From: Candidatus Accumulibacter affinis
Lineage (GTDB): Bacteria; Pseudomonadota; Gammaproteobacteria; Burkholderiales; Rhodocyclaceae
DNA: 64,000 nucleotides
Assembly: GCA_016713625.1 (NCBI GenBank)
Contig: JADJOT010000010.1
Span: 62,001-126,000 of the forward strand
Direction of reading: 5' to 3'
Shown here: positions 36,418-45,414 of the stretch, piece by piece
Layout of the letters: each line of letters opens with the position of its first letter
Position numbering within the stretch: the first letter of the stretch is position 1
Program-made: the position numbers and the translations under genes
The notes under the pieces: generated by a model
Database searches by the model: none
Told to the model about the DNA's origin: nothing
The model's input: the letters and a program-made list of their open reading frames with translations, nothing else

Positions 36418-37071
36418 ATGGACGATAATCAAGACCAAGCCAACACGCCAATTTTTCGCCGTCTCTACGAGCGTGTCTTTCCGACCGTTGCCGACTTTTT
36501 CGGCATGCTTGCCCAGCAAAGCACGAACGCCGCCGAGACCACTCGCCTGCTGGTTGAATTCATGGAAACCGGCGACGTGTCGGTCAGCCAGAGGGTGCGC
36601 GACGACGAGCACGAAGCCGACCGCATCAAGGCGGCCAACCTCAGTGTGCTGAGCGATGCCTTCTCGACGCCAGTCGATCGCGAAGACCTCTTCCGCGCGA
36701 TCACCACGCTCGACGATATCGTCAACTACTGCAAGTCGACTGTCGTCGAGATGGACATGCTCGGCCTGCAGCCTGACAAACACAGCCTTGAAATCGCCCT
36801 ACACATCCGCGAGGGCGCCGAAGCGCTGGCCAAGGGTTTTGGCCGGCTGGCGACCGACCCTGCCGGCGCTGGCCTCGATGCCAACGCTGCCCGCAAGGCC
36901 GAGCGCACGGTTGAAAAATCGTACCGGCGGGCGATTACCGCCCTCTTTCAGGGCGACGATTACCTGAACATGTTCAAGCGTCGCGAAACCTATCGCCACC
37001 TCTCCAACGCCGCTGACCGCGTTGCCGACGCCGCCCGCGCGCTGGACAACATCGTCGTCAAGCTGGCCTGA
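36418..37071 (+). CDS. DUF47 (PhoU-like) Pit accessory protein
   Basis: 217 aa, all-helical with DDEHEADRI and TTLDDIVNYCKS, as in the DUF47/TIGR00153 family. These cytoplasmic PhoU-like proteins are encoded with pit and regulate it. Same operon as pit (11 bp gap, GAGGAG ribosome site). Confidence 0.93.
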   Translation: MDDNQDQANTPIFRRLYERVFPTVADFFGMLAQQSTNAAETTRLLVEFMETGDVSVSQRVRDDEHEADRIKAANLSVLSDAFSTPVDREDLFRAITTLDDIVNYCKSTVVEMDMLGLQPDKHSLEIALHIREGAEALAKGFGRLATDPAGAGLDANAARKAERTVEKSYRRAITALFQGDDYLNMFKRRETYRHLSNAADRVADAARALDNIVVKLA

Positions 37072-37157
37072 AAGTCACTGCATCGATCGGGGTTGTATTT
37101 CATCACGGCAAGGCCTACAGTGGCCTTGCCAATGTCGGCATTCTCCAGGAGAAGCGT

Positions 37158-37289
37158 ATGGAAAAACTGACTGCCGGCCTGCTGGCCGTGGCGTTGGCGC
37201 TGTCAAGTGCGCACGCTGTCGCCTGTTCGGCTGAGAAAGCCAAGGATGGGCAAACTGAAATGAGCACTCCAGCCAAACCCAAGAGCTGA
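37158..37289 (+). CDS. 43-aa secreted peptide after pit-DUF47
   Basis: An AGGAG 8 bases upstream and an ATG open a frame reading MEKLTAGLLAVALALSSAHA then VACSAEKAKDGQTE and a Lys/Pro tail. The signal peptide is clear (cleavage after AHA; a cysteine follows three residues later, so lipidation is possible but the lipobox is poor). It ends just before a strong terminator. No family recognised. Confidence 0.6.
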   Translation: MEKLTAGLLAVALALSSAHAVACSAEKAKDGQTEMSTPAKPKS

Positions 37290-37310
37290 CTTGTCGGTGT
37301 TTGTAACAGG

Positions 37311-37348
37311 CGCGGCGCGTACCTCTGGTATCGCGCCGCGTTCTTTTT
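37311..37348 (+). terminator. Rho-independent terminator of the pit region
   Basis: CGCGGCGCGTACC pairs with GGTATCGCGCCGCG (one bulged T), followed by TTCTTTTT. It ends the pit-DUF47-peptide unit. Confidence 0.9.
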
Positions 37349-37515
37349 GCCGCGCGACCGCTTGCGGATAGCCTGGGCTTGACCGAAGGTGGTGACTGCT
37401 GCGCTGGCCGGTGTATCGCGGAATATCGGCAGTGGCAGCGGCGCAGAGTGGTATACACTGCGCCCCTTCAATATCATTGCTGTCCGGTCGCGAGACCGGG
37501 CGCTGGACAGCCGGC

Positions 37516-38706
37516 ATGGCCCAACTCGTTCTTCTGCCCGGCAAGGATCGCTCGCTTGCCCGTCGCCACCCCTGGATTTTCGCCGCTGCGGTCGACCGGC
37601 TCAGTGGTCGCGCCCGCCCTGGCGACACCGTCGAGGTCGTGGCCGCCAACGGGCGCCCGCTGGCCAGGGCGGCGTGGAGTCCCGAGTCGAAAATCCGCGC
37701 CCGGGTGTGGACCTTCGATGCGGAAGAAACCGTCGATGACGCTTTCTTCAAGCGCCGCATTCAGGCCGCCGTCGACCGTCGTCGGCTGACGCCGGAACTT
37801 GGCGAGCAGGAAGGCCTGCGGCTGATTCACGGCGAGTCGGATGGCTTGCCCGGCCTGATCGCCGATCGTTACGGCGACACCGTCGTGCTGCAACTAACGG
37901 CAACCGGCCCGGAAAAATGGCGGCAGGCGATCATCGGCGCGCTCCGCCTGGCAACCGGCTGCCAGCGTATCTACGAACGTTCGGATTCGCATGTGCGCCG
38001 ACTCGAGGGGCTGGACCCGGTGACCGGCTGGGCGTTCGGTGCGGCGCCTGAAAATACCCTGAGTATCGTCGAGAATGGTGTGCGCATGCAGATCGACGTC
38101 GTCGCCGGGCACAAGACGGGTTTCTACCTTGACCAGCGCGACAACCGCTTGTTGACCCGCAGCCTGGCTGCCGGCCGCGCAACACTCAACTGCTTCTGCT
38201 ACACCGGCGGTTTTTCACTGCAGGCGCTGGCCGGCGGTGCCAGCAGCGTGCTTTCGATCGACTCTTCCGGCCCGGCGCTGGCGACCGCTGTCCAGAATCT
38301 GGCGCTCAACCCGCAACTTGCCGTCAGCCGGGCCGAGTGGCGCGAGGCCGATGTGTTCACCGAACTGCGCGCACTGAAGAGCGACGGTCGGCGATTCGAC
38401 CTGATCATCCTCGATCCTCCCAAGTTCGCGCCTTCGGCCGCGCATGCCGAGCGCGCCGCGCGCGCCTACCGGGACATCAACGCCTTCGCCTTCCGCCTGC
38501 TCAATCCCGGCGGTCTGCTGATGAGCTACTCGTGTTCGGGCGGAATTCGTAGCGAGCACTTTCAGCAGATCGTTGCCGATGCGGCGGTCGACGCCGGTCG
38601 TGACGCGCGCATCCTGCGCCGTCTTGCCGCGCCGCCGGATCACCCGGTAGCCTTGCATTTCAGCGAAGGCGAGTATCTCAAGGGCCTGCTCTGTCAGGCG
38701 GATTGA
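37516..38706 (+). CDS. rlmI: 23S rRNA (cytosine) methyltransferase RlmI-like
   Basis: 396 aa. A PUA domain at the N-terminus (MAQLVLLPGKDRSLARRHPWIF), a middle EEHEAD-type linker, and a Rossmann SAM domain with LNCFCYTGGFSLQA and LIILDPPKFA. The ATG before AQLVLL fits the family start; the frame runs further upstream without homology. Cys-containing SCSGG matches m5C enzymes. Confidence 0.92.
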   Translation: MAQLVLLPGKDRSLARRHPWIFAAAVDRLSGRARPGDTVEVVAANGRPLARAAWSPESKIRARVWTFDAEETVDDAFFKRRIQAAVDRRRLTPELGEQEGLRLIHGESDGLPGLIADRYGDTVVLQLTATGPEKWRQAIIGALRLATGCQRIYERSDSHVRRLEGLDPVTGWAFGAAPENTLSIVENGVRMQIDVVAGHKTGFYLDQRDNRLLTRSLAAGRATLNCFCYTGGFSLQALAGGASSVLSIDSSGPALATAVQNLALNPQLAVSRAEWREADVFTELRALKSDGRRFDLIILDPPKFAPSAAHAERAARAYRDINAFAFRLLNPGGLLMSYSCSGGIRSEHFQQIVADAAVDAGRDARILRRLAAPPDHPVALHFSEGEYLKGLLCQAD

Positions 38707-38716
38707 GCAGGCGCGC

Positions 38717-39322
38717 TTAACCGCCGCCCCAGATTTGCTTGACCCGCGCGTCGCGACCACAACCCTGACGGTAGTAGGCATAGCGAATCGGGTTCTTCTT
38801 GTAGTAGTCCTGGTGATACTCCTCGGCCGGATAGAAGGCTGTGGCGGCGGCGATCTCGGTCTCGACGCGCGGCAACTTGCCGCTGGCCAGCAGGGCATCG
38901 CGGCTACTTTCAGCAGCCTTGCGCTCGCTCTCGTTCTGCCAATAGATGCCGCTGCGGTACTGCGTGCCGATGTCGCAGAACTGCCGGTTCCTGACGGTCG
39001 GGTCGATGTGCCGCCAGAAGTAGTCGACTAGCTGCGGATAGCTGACCTTCTGCGGGTCGTAGCTGACGCGAATGGCCTCGGTGTGTCCGGTGCTCCCCGA
39101 GTTGACCTGTTCGTAGCTCGGGTTGACGGTACTGCCGGCGGTATAGCCGGATTCTGCGGCAATCACTCCCGGCAGCTTTTCGAAATCGGCCTCGATGCAC
39201 CAGAAGCAGCCACCGGCGAAAATTGCTGTGCGGACTTCGGTCGCTTTGCCGGCGGCCAGGTCGGCAGCGCCGGCGCCGCCTCCGAGCGCGAGCAGCGCAG
39301 CTACGAACAGGCGCCAGTTCAT
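38717..39322 (-). CDS. msrA: exported peptide methionine-S-sulfoxide reductase
   Basis: 201 aa. A signal peptide (about 1-19) precedes the MsrA domain with the catalytic Cys39 in GGCFWC, plus GYTAGS, GHTEAI and the C-terminal YRQGCGRD resolving cysteine. It repairs oxidised periplasmic proteins. Its ATG overlaps the msrB stop. Confidence 0.94.
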   Translation of the reverse strand: MNWRLFVAALLALGGGAGAADLAAGKATEVRTAIFAGGCFWCIEADFEKLPGVIAAESGYTAGSTVNPSYEQVNSGSTGHTEAIRVSYDPQKVSYPQLVDYFWRHIDPTVRNRQFCDIGTQYRSGIYWQNESERKAAESSRDALLASGKLPRVETEIAAATAFYPAEEYHQDYYKKNPIRYAYYRQGCGRDARVKQIWGGG

Positions 39323-39831
39323 GTCCGCAACGCCGGCAGTTTCTCGGCCCGCGGCACAAAACGCAAGGCCACGCCGTTGTTGCAGTAGCGCTTGCCGGTT
39401 GGCTTCGGCCCGTCATTGAAAACGTGGCCCTGATGTCCGCCGCAGCGCACGCAGTGGTACTCGGTGCGCGGATAGATCAGTTTGAAGTCAGTCCTCGTGG
39501 CGACCGCTTCCGGCAGAGCTTGCCAGAAGCTGGGCCAGCCGGTACCGCTCTCGTATTTCGTCGAGCTATCGAAAAGCGGCAGGTGGCAGGCGGCACAGAC
39601 GAAGGTGCCGTCACCTTTCTCCTGGTTCAGCGGGCTGCTGCCAGCGCGTTCGGTATCTTCCTCGAAGAGCACGCGATAAGCGGGCTGCGGCAGCAGGGCT
39701 GCCCACTCGGCCTTGGTTTTTTGCAGTTTGCCAGCGGCATTCTCGCCTGCCCAGGTCGGACCAGGGGCGGCGATCGGCAGGATGAACGCGGGAAATCCGC
39801 TCAGCCATTTCAGGGATTGACGACGATCCAT
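39319..39831 (-). CDS. msrB: exported peptide methionine-R-sulfoxide reductase
   Basis: 170 aa. MDRRQSLKWLSG resembles a twin-arginine leader, followed by a hydrophobic segment and an AxA-like site. The MsrB domain has zinc CxxC pairs (CAACH, CVRCG), SGTGWPSFW and the catalytic Cys in RYCNNGVALRF. Reading continues far upstream in frame, but those residues are translated repeat DNA, so the ATG at 39831 was chosen. Co-translated with msrA (ATGA). Confidence 0.93.
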   Translation of the reverse strand: MDRRQSLKWLSGFPAFILPIAAPGPTWAGENAAGKLQKTKAEWAALLPQPAYRVLFEEDTERAGSSPLNQEKGDGTFVCAACHLPLFDSSTKYESGTGWPSFWQALPEAVATRTDFKLIYPRTEYHCVRCGGHQGHVFNDGPKPTGKRYCNNGVALRFVPRAEKLPALRT

Positions 39832-40281
39832 ATTTCTCTCCAGTAAAAGATTGCGGATACCAAGATGATTTACCGCTTGGTCGTCCGACGCGCCAGAAAA
39901 CTTACGCCTTTGTTGGCCATCTGGCAATTTTCTGCGCAGCGTACTGTGAAAGTCGCGCAAGCGGCTCACGAATCGCCCCTCGCCCGTTTGTGGGGTCGGG
40001 GGGTGAGATGGGGAATTCACGGAGCATGCTCCGTGCCCAACGAACGATTCCGGCGTGCAAGCCGGAATGCGCCCTGCAAGGGAGATGGGGAATTCACGGA
40101 GCCATGCTCCGTGCCCAACGAACGATTCCGGCGTGCAAGCCGGAAGGCGCCCTGCAAGGGAGGGAACAGTCATCGCTTTCATCATCCGGGGTGGCTGCCA
40201 AGGGCCATGGCCGTTGGTGGCGACCGCCGTCATTCGCAACGGTGTAGCATCGATCGGCGCGCTATGTTTAAATTCGCAGTC
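39832..40281. other. intergenic region with the tandem repeat
   Basis: About 450 bases between msrB and the Fur-family gene, divergent. Besides the two-copy repeat at 40007-40161 I see no gene; open frames across the repeat on both strands only translate it. Confidence 0.6.
40007..40161. repeat. two tandem copies of a 77/78-bp stem-loop repeat
   Basis: Copy 1 at 40007-40083 and copy 2 at 40084-40161 differ by one inserted C and a few bases. Copy 1 contains a perfect 12-bp palindrome GGAGCATGCTCC (40021-40032) and an 8-bp stem ATTCCGGC/GCCGGAAT with a 6-base loop (40047-40068). The structure is REP-like. Confidence 0.85.
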
Positions 40282-40731
40282 ATGATGACGGTTGCCACTC
40301 ACTCTGTCGAGACGCATGCGGAAGCGGAAAGCACGACGATTCGCCGCATTGGCGCGCGTGCCACCCCGGCACGGGTCCGCGTCCTGCGCTTGCTGCGCGC
40401 TGCGCCGGCGGCGCTGACCCATCACCAGATCGAGCAGTCGCTCGGCGACCTGGCGCTCGATCGCGTCACGCTCTATCGCGTACTCGAGTGGCTGGTCGAA
40501 AGTGGGCTGGCGCATCGTAATACGGATGCGCAGCGGATGTATCGCTTTTCGGCCGCGGCGGCTGGCGAGCACGCCGCGCATACGCATTTCCGCTGCGACG
40601 AGTGCGGGCGGGTGTTCTGTCTCGACGCCGCTCCACCGGCACCGCCAAGTCTGCCGGCAGGCTTTTCGCTGTCGCGCCTCGAACTCGACCTGCGCGGGCG
40701 TTGTGCCAGGTGCACCGGCGAGGAGCCATGA
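40282..40731 (+). CDS. Fur-family metal-dependent repressor (probably Zur-like)
   Basis: 149 aa from the ATG ATG pair at 40282/40285. A winged-helix domain (RVRVLRLLRAAPAALTHHQIEQSL...DRVTLYRVLEWLVESGLAHR) is followed by a dimer domain with CDECG and CARC zinc sites and a His pair in HAAHTHF. Adjacency to a COG0523 GTPase suggests zinc rather than iron as signal (inference). Confidence 0.85.
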   Translation: MMTVATHSVETHAEAESTTIRRIGARATPARVRVLRLLRAAPAALTHHQIEQSLGDLALDRVTLYRVLEWLVESGLAHRNTDAQRMYRFSAAAAGEHAAHTHFRCDECGRVFCLDAAPPAPPSLPAGFSLSRLELDLRGRCARCTGEEP

Positions 40732-40780
40732 GTCCGTTCGCCGCACGGCCACCTGCCATGCTCGCCCCCGGCCTGAACCG

Positions 40781-41878
40781 ATGTCGGTGCTAGAGCGGGA
40801 ACGGGCGATTCCGGTAACCGTCCTGACCGGCTTTCTCGGTGCCGGAAAAACGACGCTGCTCAATCATCTCCTGCGGCAGCCGGCGCTGGCCAACGCCGCC
40901 GTGCTGATCAACGAGTTCGGCGCGGTCGCCGTCGACCACTATCTGGTCGACAAGGTTGACGAGAACGTCATCGTTCTCGCTTCTGGTTGCCTGTGCTGCA
41001 GCGTCCGCGGCGAATTGGCGCGCAGCCTGCGCGATCTGTTCATGCGTCGCCTGCGGCGTGAAATCCCCGCTTTTTCGCGCGTGCTCATCGAAACCAGCGG
41101 TCTCGCCGATCCGGCGCCAGTCCTTTATACCCTGTTCGAGGATTTCTTCCTTGCCGACCGCTTTCGTATTGACGCCGTGGTCACGGCGGTCGACGTCACG
41201 CACGCCAATGGTCAGCTGGGACGCTACAGCGAGGCCATCCGGCAGGTCGCCATGGCCGATCGGCTGTTGCTGACCAAGTGTGATCTGGCGACGCCCGAGG
41301 AGATTGCTCAGGTCGCTCGCCGGCTGACGCGTGCCAACCCTGGCGCGCCCCAGATCGAAGTGCGTCAGGGGGCCATCGAAGCCGAACAGGTCATCGCTTG
41401 TGGGCTCCATGATCAGGCCGGCAAGACCGCCGATGTTTGCCGCTGGCTGGCCACGGAGCGGGTCGCTGCGGCACATGCCGAGGCGTCTGGGCTGCCTGCT
41501 CACGATCCCGATCGCCACGACGCGCTGGTGCATGCCTTCGTATTGCGCTTCGACCGACCTTTTGTCTGGCCCGAATTCGCCGAGGCGATAGACGTCCTGC
41601 TGACCACCTGCGGTGAACGCATCCTGCGCATCAAGGGCCTGGTCGATGTCGAAGGCGAGGCCGGTCCACGCGTCGTGCAATGCGTACAGCACATGCGCTA
41701 TCCGGAATCAATGCTCGCCGCCTGGCCCGATGACGACCACCAGAGCCGCCTGGTGTTCATCGTCAGGGCACTGGCGCGCGACATCGTCGAAAAGGCCTTC
41801 GCGATGTTTTGCGCGGCGACGGCGACGCCGATGGTGGCGGTCGCCGCTGCGGACGCCAAGCTTTCGCGCAAGCTGTAG
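40781..41878 (+). CDS. COG0523 (CobW/ZNG1-type) metal-chaperone GTPase
   Basis: 365 aa. Walker A GFLGAGKTTLLNHLL, the metal-binding CxCC in SGCLCCSVRGEL, ETSGLADPAPV (switch/Walker B) and LLTKCD (NKxD variant), plus a CobW C-terminal domain. Such GTPases hand metal, often zinc, to client enzymes under zinc starvation. It probably belongs to the regulon of the adjacent Fur/Zur-like repressor. Start is the ATG before SVLERERA. Confidence 0.9.
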   Translation: MSVLERERAIPVTVLTGFLGAGKTTLLNHLLRQPALANAAVLINEFGAVAVDHYLVDKVDENVIVLASGCLCCSVRGELARSLRDLFMRRLRREIPAFSRVLIETSGLADPAPVLYTLFEDFFLADRFRIDAVVTAVDVTHANGQLGRYSEAIRQVAMADRLLLTKCDLATPEEIAQVARRLTRANPGAPQIEVRQGAIEAEQVIACGLHDQAGKTADVCRWLATERVAAAHAEASGLPAHDPDRHDALVHAFVLRFDRPFVWPEFAEAIDVLLTTCGERILRIKGLVDVEGEAGPRVVQCVQHMRYPESMLAAWPDDDHQSRLVFIVRALARDIVEKAFAMFCAATATPMVAVAAADAKLSRKL

Positions 41879-41888
41879 GCAGCGATTG

Positions 41889-42470
41889 ATGTTTCCGAGC
41901 GAGTTTACGCTGACCCTGTTTCGCCATCCGGCAACGCCTGCGCCGGTGGTGCGAACGATCGAAGCGCATGCCGTACGCGCTGCCGACGGGGGGCTTGAAC
42001 TGGCCTATTGCTTGCGTGGCGACATGGCCCGCTTGCTGATCCCGGCGCCAGAGAACCCGGACTGTGCCGACCGGCTCTGGGAACATAGTTGTTTCGAGGC
42101 CTTTGTTGGTGTACTGGGCGAGGCCGCCTACCACGAGTTCAACTTTTCACCGTCGGGCCAATGGGCAGCCTATGCCTTCTCCGCCTATCGCCAACGCGAC
42201 GAGACCCGCGCTCTGCTCGTCGCGCCGCAAATCATCGCCCGGCTGTTCGCCGGTCGGCTCGAGATCGAGGTGGTCATGGCGTCCTCGCTCCTGCCGCCGC
42301 GGGCCGGCGCGGCGACGCTGCAGATCGGTTTGACCGCGGTAATCGAGGCCGCCGACACGGTCGACGGCAGCCACAGCTACTGGGCGCTGCGCCACCCGAG
42401 CGCCTTGCCCGACTTTCACCATCGCGACGGCTTTGCCCTCGATCTGCCACCGCCACCGCCTGTCTTCTGA
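41889..42470 (+). CDS. DOMON-like domain protein
   Basis: 193 aa, beta-rich, without signal peptide. Motifs LELAYCLRGD, DRLWEHSCFEAFVGV, YHEFNFSPSGQWAAY and YWALRHP are typical of the DOMON-like family annotated in proteobacteria. Function unknown; possible ligand binding. Tightly follows the GTPase and precedes namZ by 11 bp. Confidence 0.8.
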   Translation: MFPSEFTLTLFRHPATPAPVVRTIEAHAVRAADGGLELAYCLRGDMARLLIPAPENPDCADRLWEHSCFEAFVGVLGEAAYHEFNFSPSGQWAAYAFSAYRQRDETRALLVAPQIIARLFAGRLEIEVVMASSLLPPRAGAATLQIGLTAVIEAADTVDGSHSYWALRHPSALPDFHHRDGFALDLPPPPPVF

Positions 42471-42481
42471 AGGAAACCTGG

Positions 42482-43693
42482 ATGCCCGTCCTGCAGTTCG
42501 GACTCGATCGCCTGCTCGCCGACGCGGATCTGCGCAAGCCGCTGCGCGGTCGCCGCGTCGCTTTGCTCGCCCACCCGGCCTCAGTCAGCGCCGACCTGAC
42601 GCACGCGCTCGACGCCCTGGTCGCGCTGCCCGATCTGCGCATTACCGCCGCTTTTGGCCCTCAGCATGGCTTGCGCGGCGACAAGCAGGACAACATGGTC
42701 GAGTCGCCGGAGTTCTTCGATCCAGCGCATGGTATCCCGGTGTTCAGCCTGTACGGATCTGTGCGACGCCCGACACCGGCAATGATGGCCAGCTTCGACG
42801 TATTGCTGATCGACCTGCAGGACCTCGGTTGTCGCATCTACACCTTCATCACCACCCTGCGCTACCTGCTCGAAGCCGCCGCCGAGCACGCCAGGACGGT
42901 GTGGATCCTGGATCGCCCCAACCCGGTCGGACGTCCGGTCGAAGGATTGTTGTTGCGCCCGGGCTGGGAGAGTTTCGTCGGCGCCGGGCCGTTGCCGATG
43001 CGGCACGGCCTGACCATGGGCGAACTGGCCTGCTGGTTCATCAGCAGCCTCGACCTCGATGTCGACTGCACAGTGATCAGGATGCACGGCTGGGCGCCGG
43101 CAGCAGCGCCGGGTTACGGCTGGCCGGTCGGCGAGCGCAGCTGGCTCAACCCCAGTCCGAACGCCCCGAACCTGTCGATGGCGCGCTGCTACGCCGGCAC
43201 GGTGATGCTCGAGGGCAGCACGCTCTCGGAAGGCCGCGGCACGACCCGGCCTCTGGAACTTTTTGGCGCCCCCGACATCGACGCGCGCCGGCTGATCGCC
43301 ACGATGCACGCGCTCGCCCCCGACTGGCTGCATGGCTGCCGACTACGCGACTGCTGGTTCGAGCCGACTTTTCACAAGCATGCCGGCCGTCTGTGCCACG
43401 GTGTGCAGATTCATGTCGAGGATGGCAGCTATCAGCACACCGCTTTTCGCCCCTGGCGCCTGCAAAGCCTGGCTTTCAAGGCGCTGCGGAAGTTGCAGCC
43501 GGACTACCCCCTGTGGCGTGATTTTGCTTACGAATACGAATTCGATCGGCTGGCCATCGACCTGATCAACGGCTCGCCACTGTTGCGCGAGTGGGTCGAC
43601 GACCCGACCGCGACACCGGCCGACCTCGATGCTTTGAGCCGCGCCGACGAAGAAGGCTGGGAGCAGGCGCGCCGCGAGTTCCTGTTGTACTGA
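42482..43693 (+). CDS. DUF1343 exo-beta-N-acetylmuramidase NamZ-like
   Basis: 403 aa with no signal peptide. DUF1343 signatures are visible: FGPQHGLRGDKQDNM, DVLLIDLQDLGCRIYTFITT, LDRPNPVGR and EGSTLSEGRGTTRPLELFG. Characterised members (NamZ) remove terminal MurNAc from peptidoglycan fragments, so a cytoplasmic cell-wall recycling role is likely. AAGGAA precedes the start. Confidence 0.88.
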   Translation: MPVLQFGLDRLLADADLRKPLRGRRVALLAHPASVSADLTHALDALVALPDLRITAAFGPQHGLRGDKQDNMVESPEFFDPAHGIPVFSLYGSVRRPTPAMMASFDVLLIDLQDLGCRIYTFITTLRYLLEAAAEHARTVWILDRPNPVGRPVEGLLLRPGWESFVGAGPLPMRHGLTMGELACWFISSLDLDVDCTVIRMHGWAPAAAPGYGWPVGERSWLNPSPNAPNLSMARCYAGTVMLEGSTLSEGRGTTRPLELFGAPDIDARRLIATMHALAPDWLHGCRLRDCWFEPTFHKHAGRLCHGVQIHVEDGSYQHTAFRPWRLQSLAFKALRKLQPDYPLWRDFAYEYEFDRLAIDLINGSPLLREWVDDPTATPADLDALSRADEEGWEQARREFLLY

Positions 43694-43707
43694 AGGAACT
43701 GCAGCCC

Positions 43708-44898
43708 TTGCTTTCCGCGCCAGCCGTGAACCAGCCGCCACGCCGAATTGCCCATCTCGACATGGACGCCTTTTACGCGTCGGTCGAGTTGCTGCGCTAC
43801 CCGGAATTGCGCGGCCATCCCCTGGTGATTGGCGGCAGCAGCGTGCAGCAGCCGATCGTGCTGGCGGGTGGCGAGCGACGCTTCGCCCGCCTGCGCGACT
43901 ACGCGGGTCGCGGCGTGGTCACGACAGCGACCTACGAGGCGCGTGCGCTCGGCGTATCTTCCGGAATGGGGATCATGAAAGCCGCCCGAATGGCGCCGGC
44001 AGCGATTCTGCTACCGGTTGATTTTTCTGCCTATCGTTACTATTCACGCCTCTTCAAGGCCGCTGTCGCAGGCGTCGCGGCACAGATCGAGGATCGCGGC
44101 ATTGATGAAATCTATGTCGATCTGAGCACTCTGCCGGACGACACGCGCTCCCTCGCCCAGCGCATCAAGGACGTGGTCCGCGCGGCAACCGGATTGTCGT
44201 GCTCGATCGGCGTCGCGGCCAACAAGCTGCTGGCGAAGATCTGCTCTGACCTCGAAAAACCCGACGGCCTGACGCTGCTCGCGCCGGATGGCTTAGCGCA
44301 ATGCATCTGGCCATTGCCGGTGCGCAAGATCAACGGTGTCGGGCCCAAAGCCAGCGAGCGGCTTGCTGCGCTCGGGATCCACCGCATCGGCGAACTGGCG
44401 ACAGCCGATGCGTCCTTGCTGCAGCAGCACTTCGGTCGCAGCTATGGAGCGTGGCTGGTCGACGCTGCGCGAGGCATTGACGAGCGCCCGCTAATCACCT
44501 CGTCGGAGCCGAAGTCGATCAGCCGCGAAACGACCTTCGAACGCGATCTGCATCCGTGCGACGACCGCACGATCCTGACGGGCATTTTCACCAGGCTCTG
44601 CACGCGCGTCGCCGAAGACTTGCAGCGCAAGGGTTATCGCGGTCGCACGATCGGCATCAAGCTGCGCTTTGCTGATTTCGAAACCGTCAACCGTGACCTG
44701 ACCCTCGCCGCCGCCACCGGCGATGCGCAAACCATCCGGCGTGCGGCTGGCGAGTGCCTGCGCCGCATCCCCCTGGACCGCAAACTCAGGCTGCTGGGCG
44801 TGCGCGTCAGCACCCTGTCAGGAGTGCTGCGTACCGACGATCAACACCCCCAGGGGGAACTCGCGCTAAGCGAAGAGTCGGTGGATTGGCGGGCGTGA
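43708..44898 (+). CDS. dinB: DNA polymerase IV (Y-family)
   Basis: 396 aa. Palm residues in HLDMDAFYASVE and the acidic pair in GIDEIYVDLS; little-finger domain with ISRETTFERDL. Translesion polymerase, often SOS-induced; no clear LexA box is seen. AAGGA at 43693-43697 supports a TTG start at 43708; GTG 43726 is the alternative. Confidence 0.93.
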   Translation: MLSAPAVNQPPRRIAHLDMDAFYASVELLRYPELRGHPLVIGGSSVQQPIVLAGGERRFARLRDYAGRGVVTTATYEARALGVSSGMGIMKAARMAPAAILLPVDFSAYRYYSRLFKAAVAGVAAQIEDRGIDEIYVDLSTLPDDTRSLAQRIKDVVRAATGLSCSIGVAANKLLAKICSDLEKPDGLTLLAPDGLAQCIWPLPVRKINGVGPKASERLAALGIHRIGELATADASLLQQHFGRSYGAWLVDAARGIDERPLITSSEPKSISRETTFERDLHPCDDRTILTGIFTRLCTRVAEDLQRKGYRGRTIGIKLRFADFETVNRDLTLAAATGDAQTIRRAAGECLRRIPLDRKLRLLGVRVSTLSGVLRTDDQHPQGELALSEESVDWRA

Positions 44899-44967
44899 GC
44901 CGCGGTTGGCTTGCCCAAGGGCCGGCGGCTATGGTCGTGTTGGCACGCCTCCTGGGTCGCCGCTGGG

Positions 44968-45414
44968 TCAGCGTCGCTTGCTCAGGAAGCCGTCGAGCCG
45001 GTTCGCAAACGTCTGCCGGTCGGCAGCCGAAAAGGCGGCCGGACCACCGGTCTCGACGCCGCTACTGCGCAGTTCTTCCATGAAGTTACGCATGCTCAGC
45101 CGCCCCTGGATGTTGCTCGCATCGAGCCGGTCGCCACGTGGATCGAGTGCGCAAGCACCTTTGGCGATTACCTTTGCCGCGAGCGGCACGTCGGCAGTGA
45201 TCACCAGGTCGCCAGCGAGCGCCTCCTGCACGATTCGCTGGTCCGCGCCGTCGAATCCTGCCGGCACCTGCAGCGCGCGGATCCATGGCGAAGGCGGCGT
45301 CCGCAGCATCTGATTGGCGACCAGCGTGAGTTCCACCTGTGCCCGGTTGGCGGCGCGGTAGAGGATGGCCTTGATCGCCGTTGGACAAGCGTCGGCATCG
45401 ACCCAGATCTTCAT
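44968..45414 (-). CDS. yaiI: YaiI/YqxD family protein (DUF188, PIN-like NYN fold)
   Basis: 148 aa. MKIWVDADACPTAIKAILYRAA and GDLVITADVPLAAKVIAKGA are diagnostic of DUF188. Predicted RNA/DNA-binding or nuclease-like fold, unknown role. Its ATG overlaps (ATGA) the stop of a PIN-like remnant upstream. Confidence 0.92.
   Translation of the reverse strand: MKIWVDADACPTAIKAILYRAANRAQVELTLVANQMLRTPPSPWIRALQVPAGFDGADQRIVQEALAGDLVITADVPLAAKVIAKGACALDPRGDRLDASNIQGRLSMRNFMEELRSSGVETGGPAAFSAADRQTFANRLDGFLSKRR

Noticed and set aside
40007..40161. Possible CRISPR array
   Set aside because: Two adjacent copies without spacers and no cas genes; it is a tandem stem-loop repeat.
39832..40863. In-frame N-terminal extension of msrB by 344 residues
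   Set aside because: It only translates the tandem repeat and antisense of the Fur-family gene; MsrB begins naturally at 39831.
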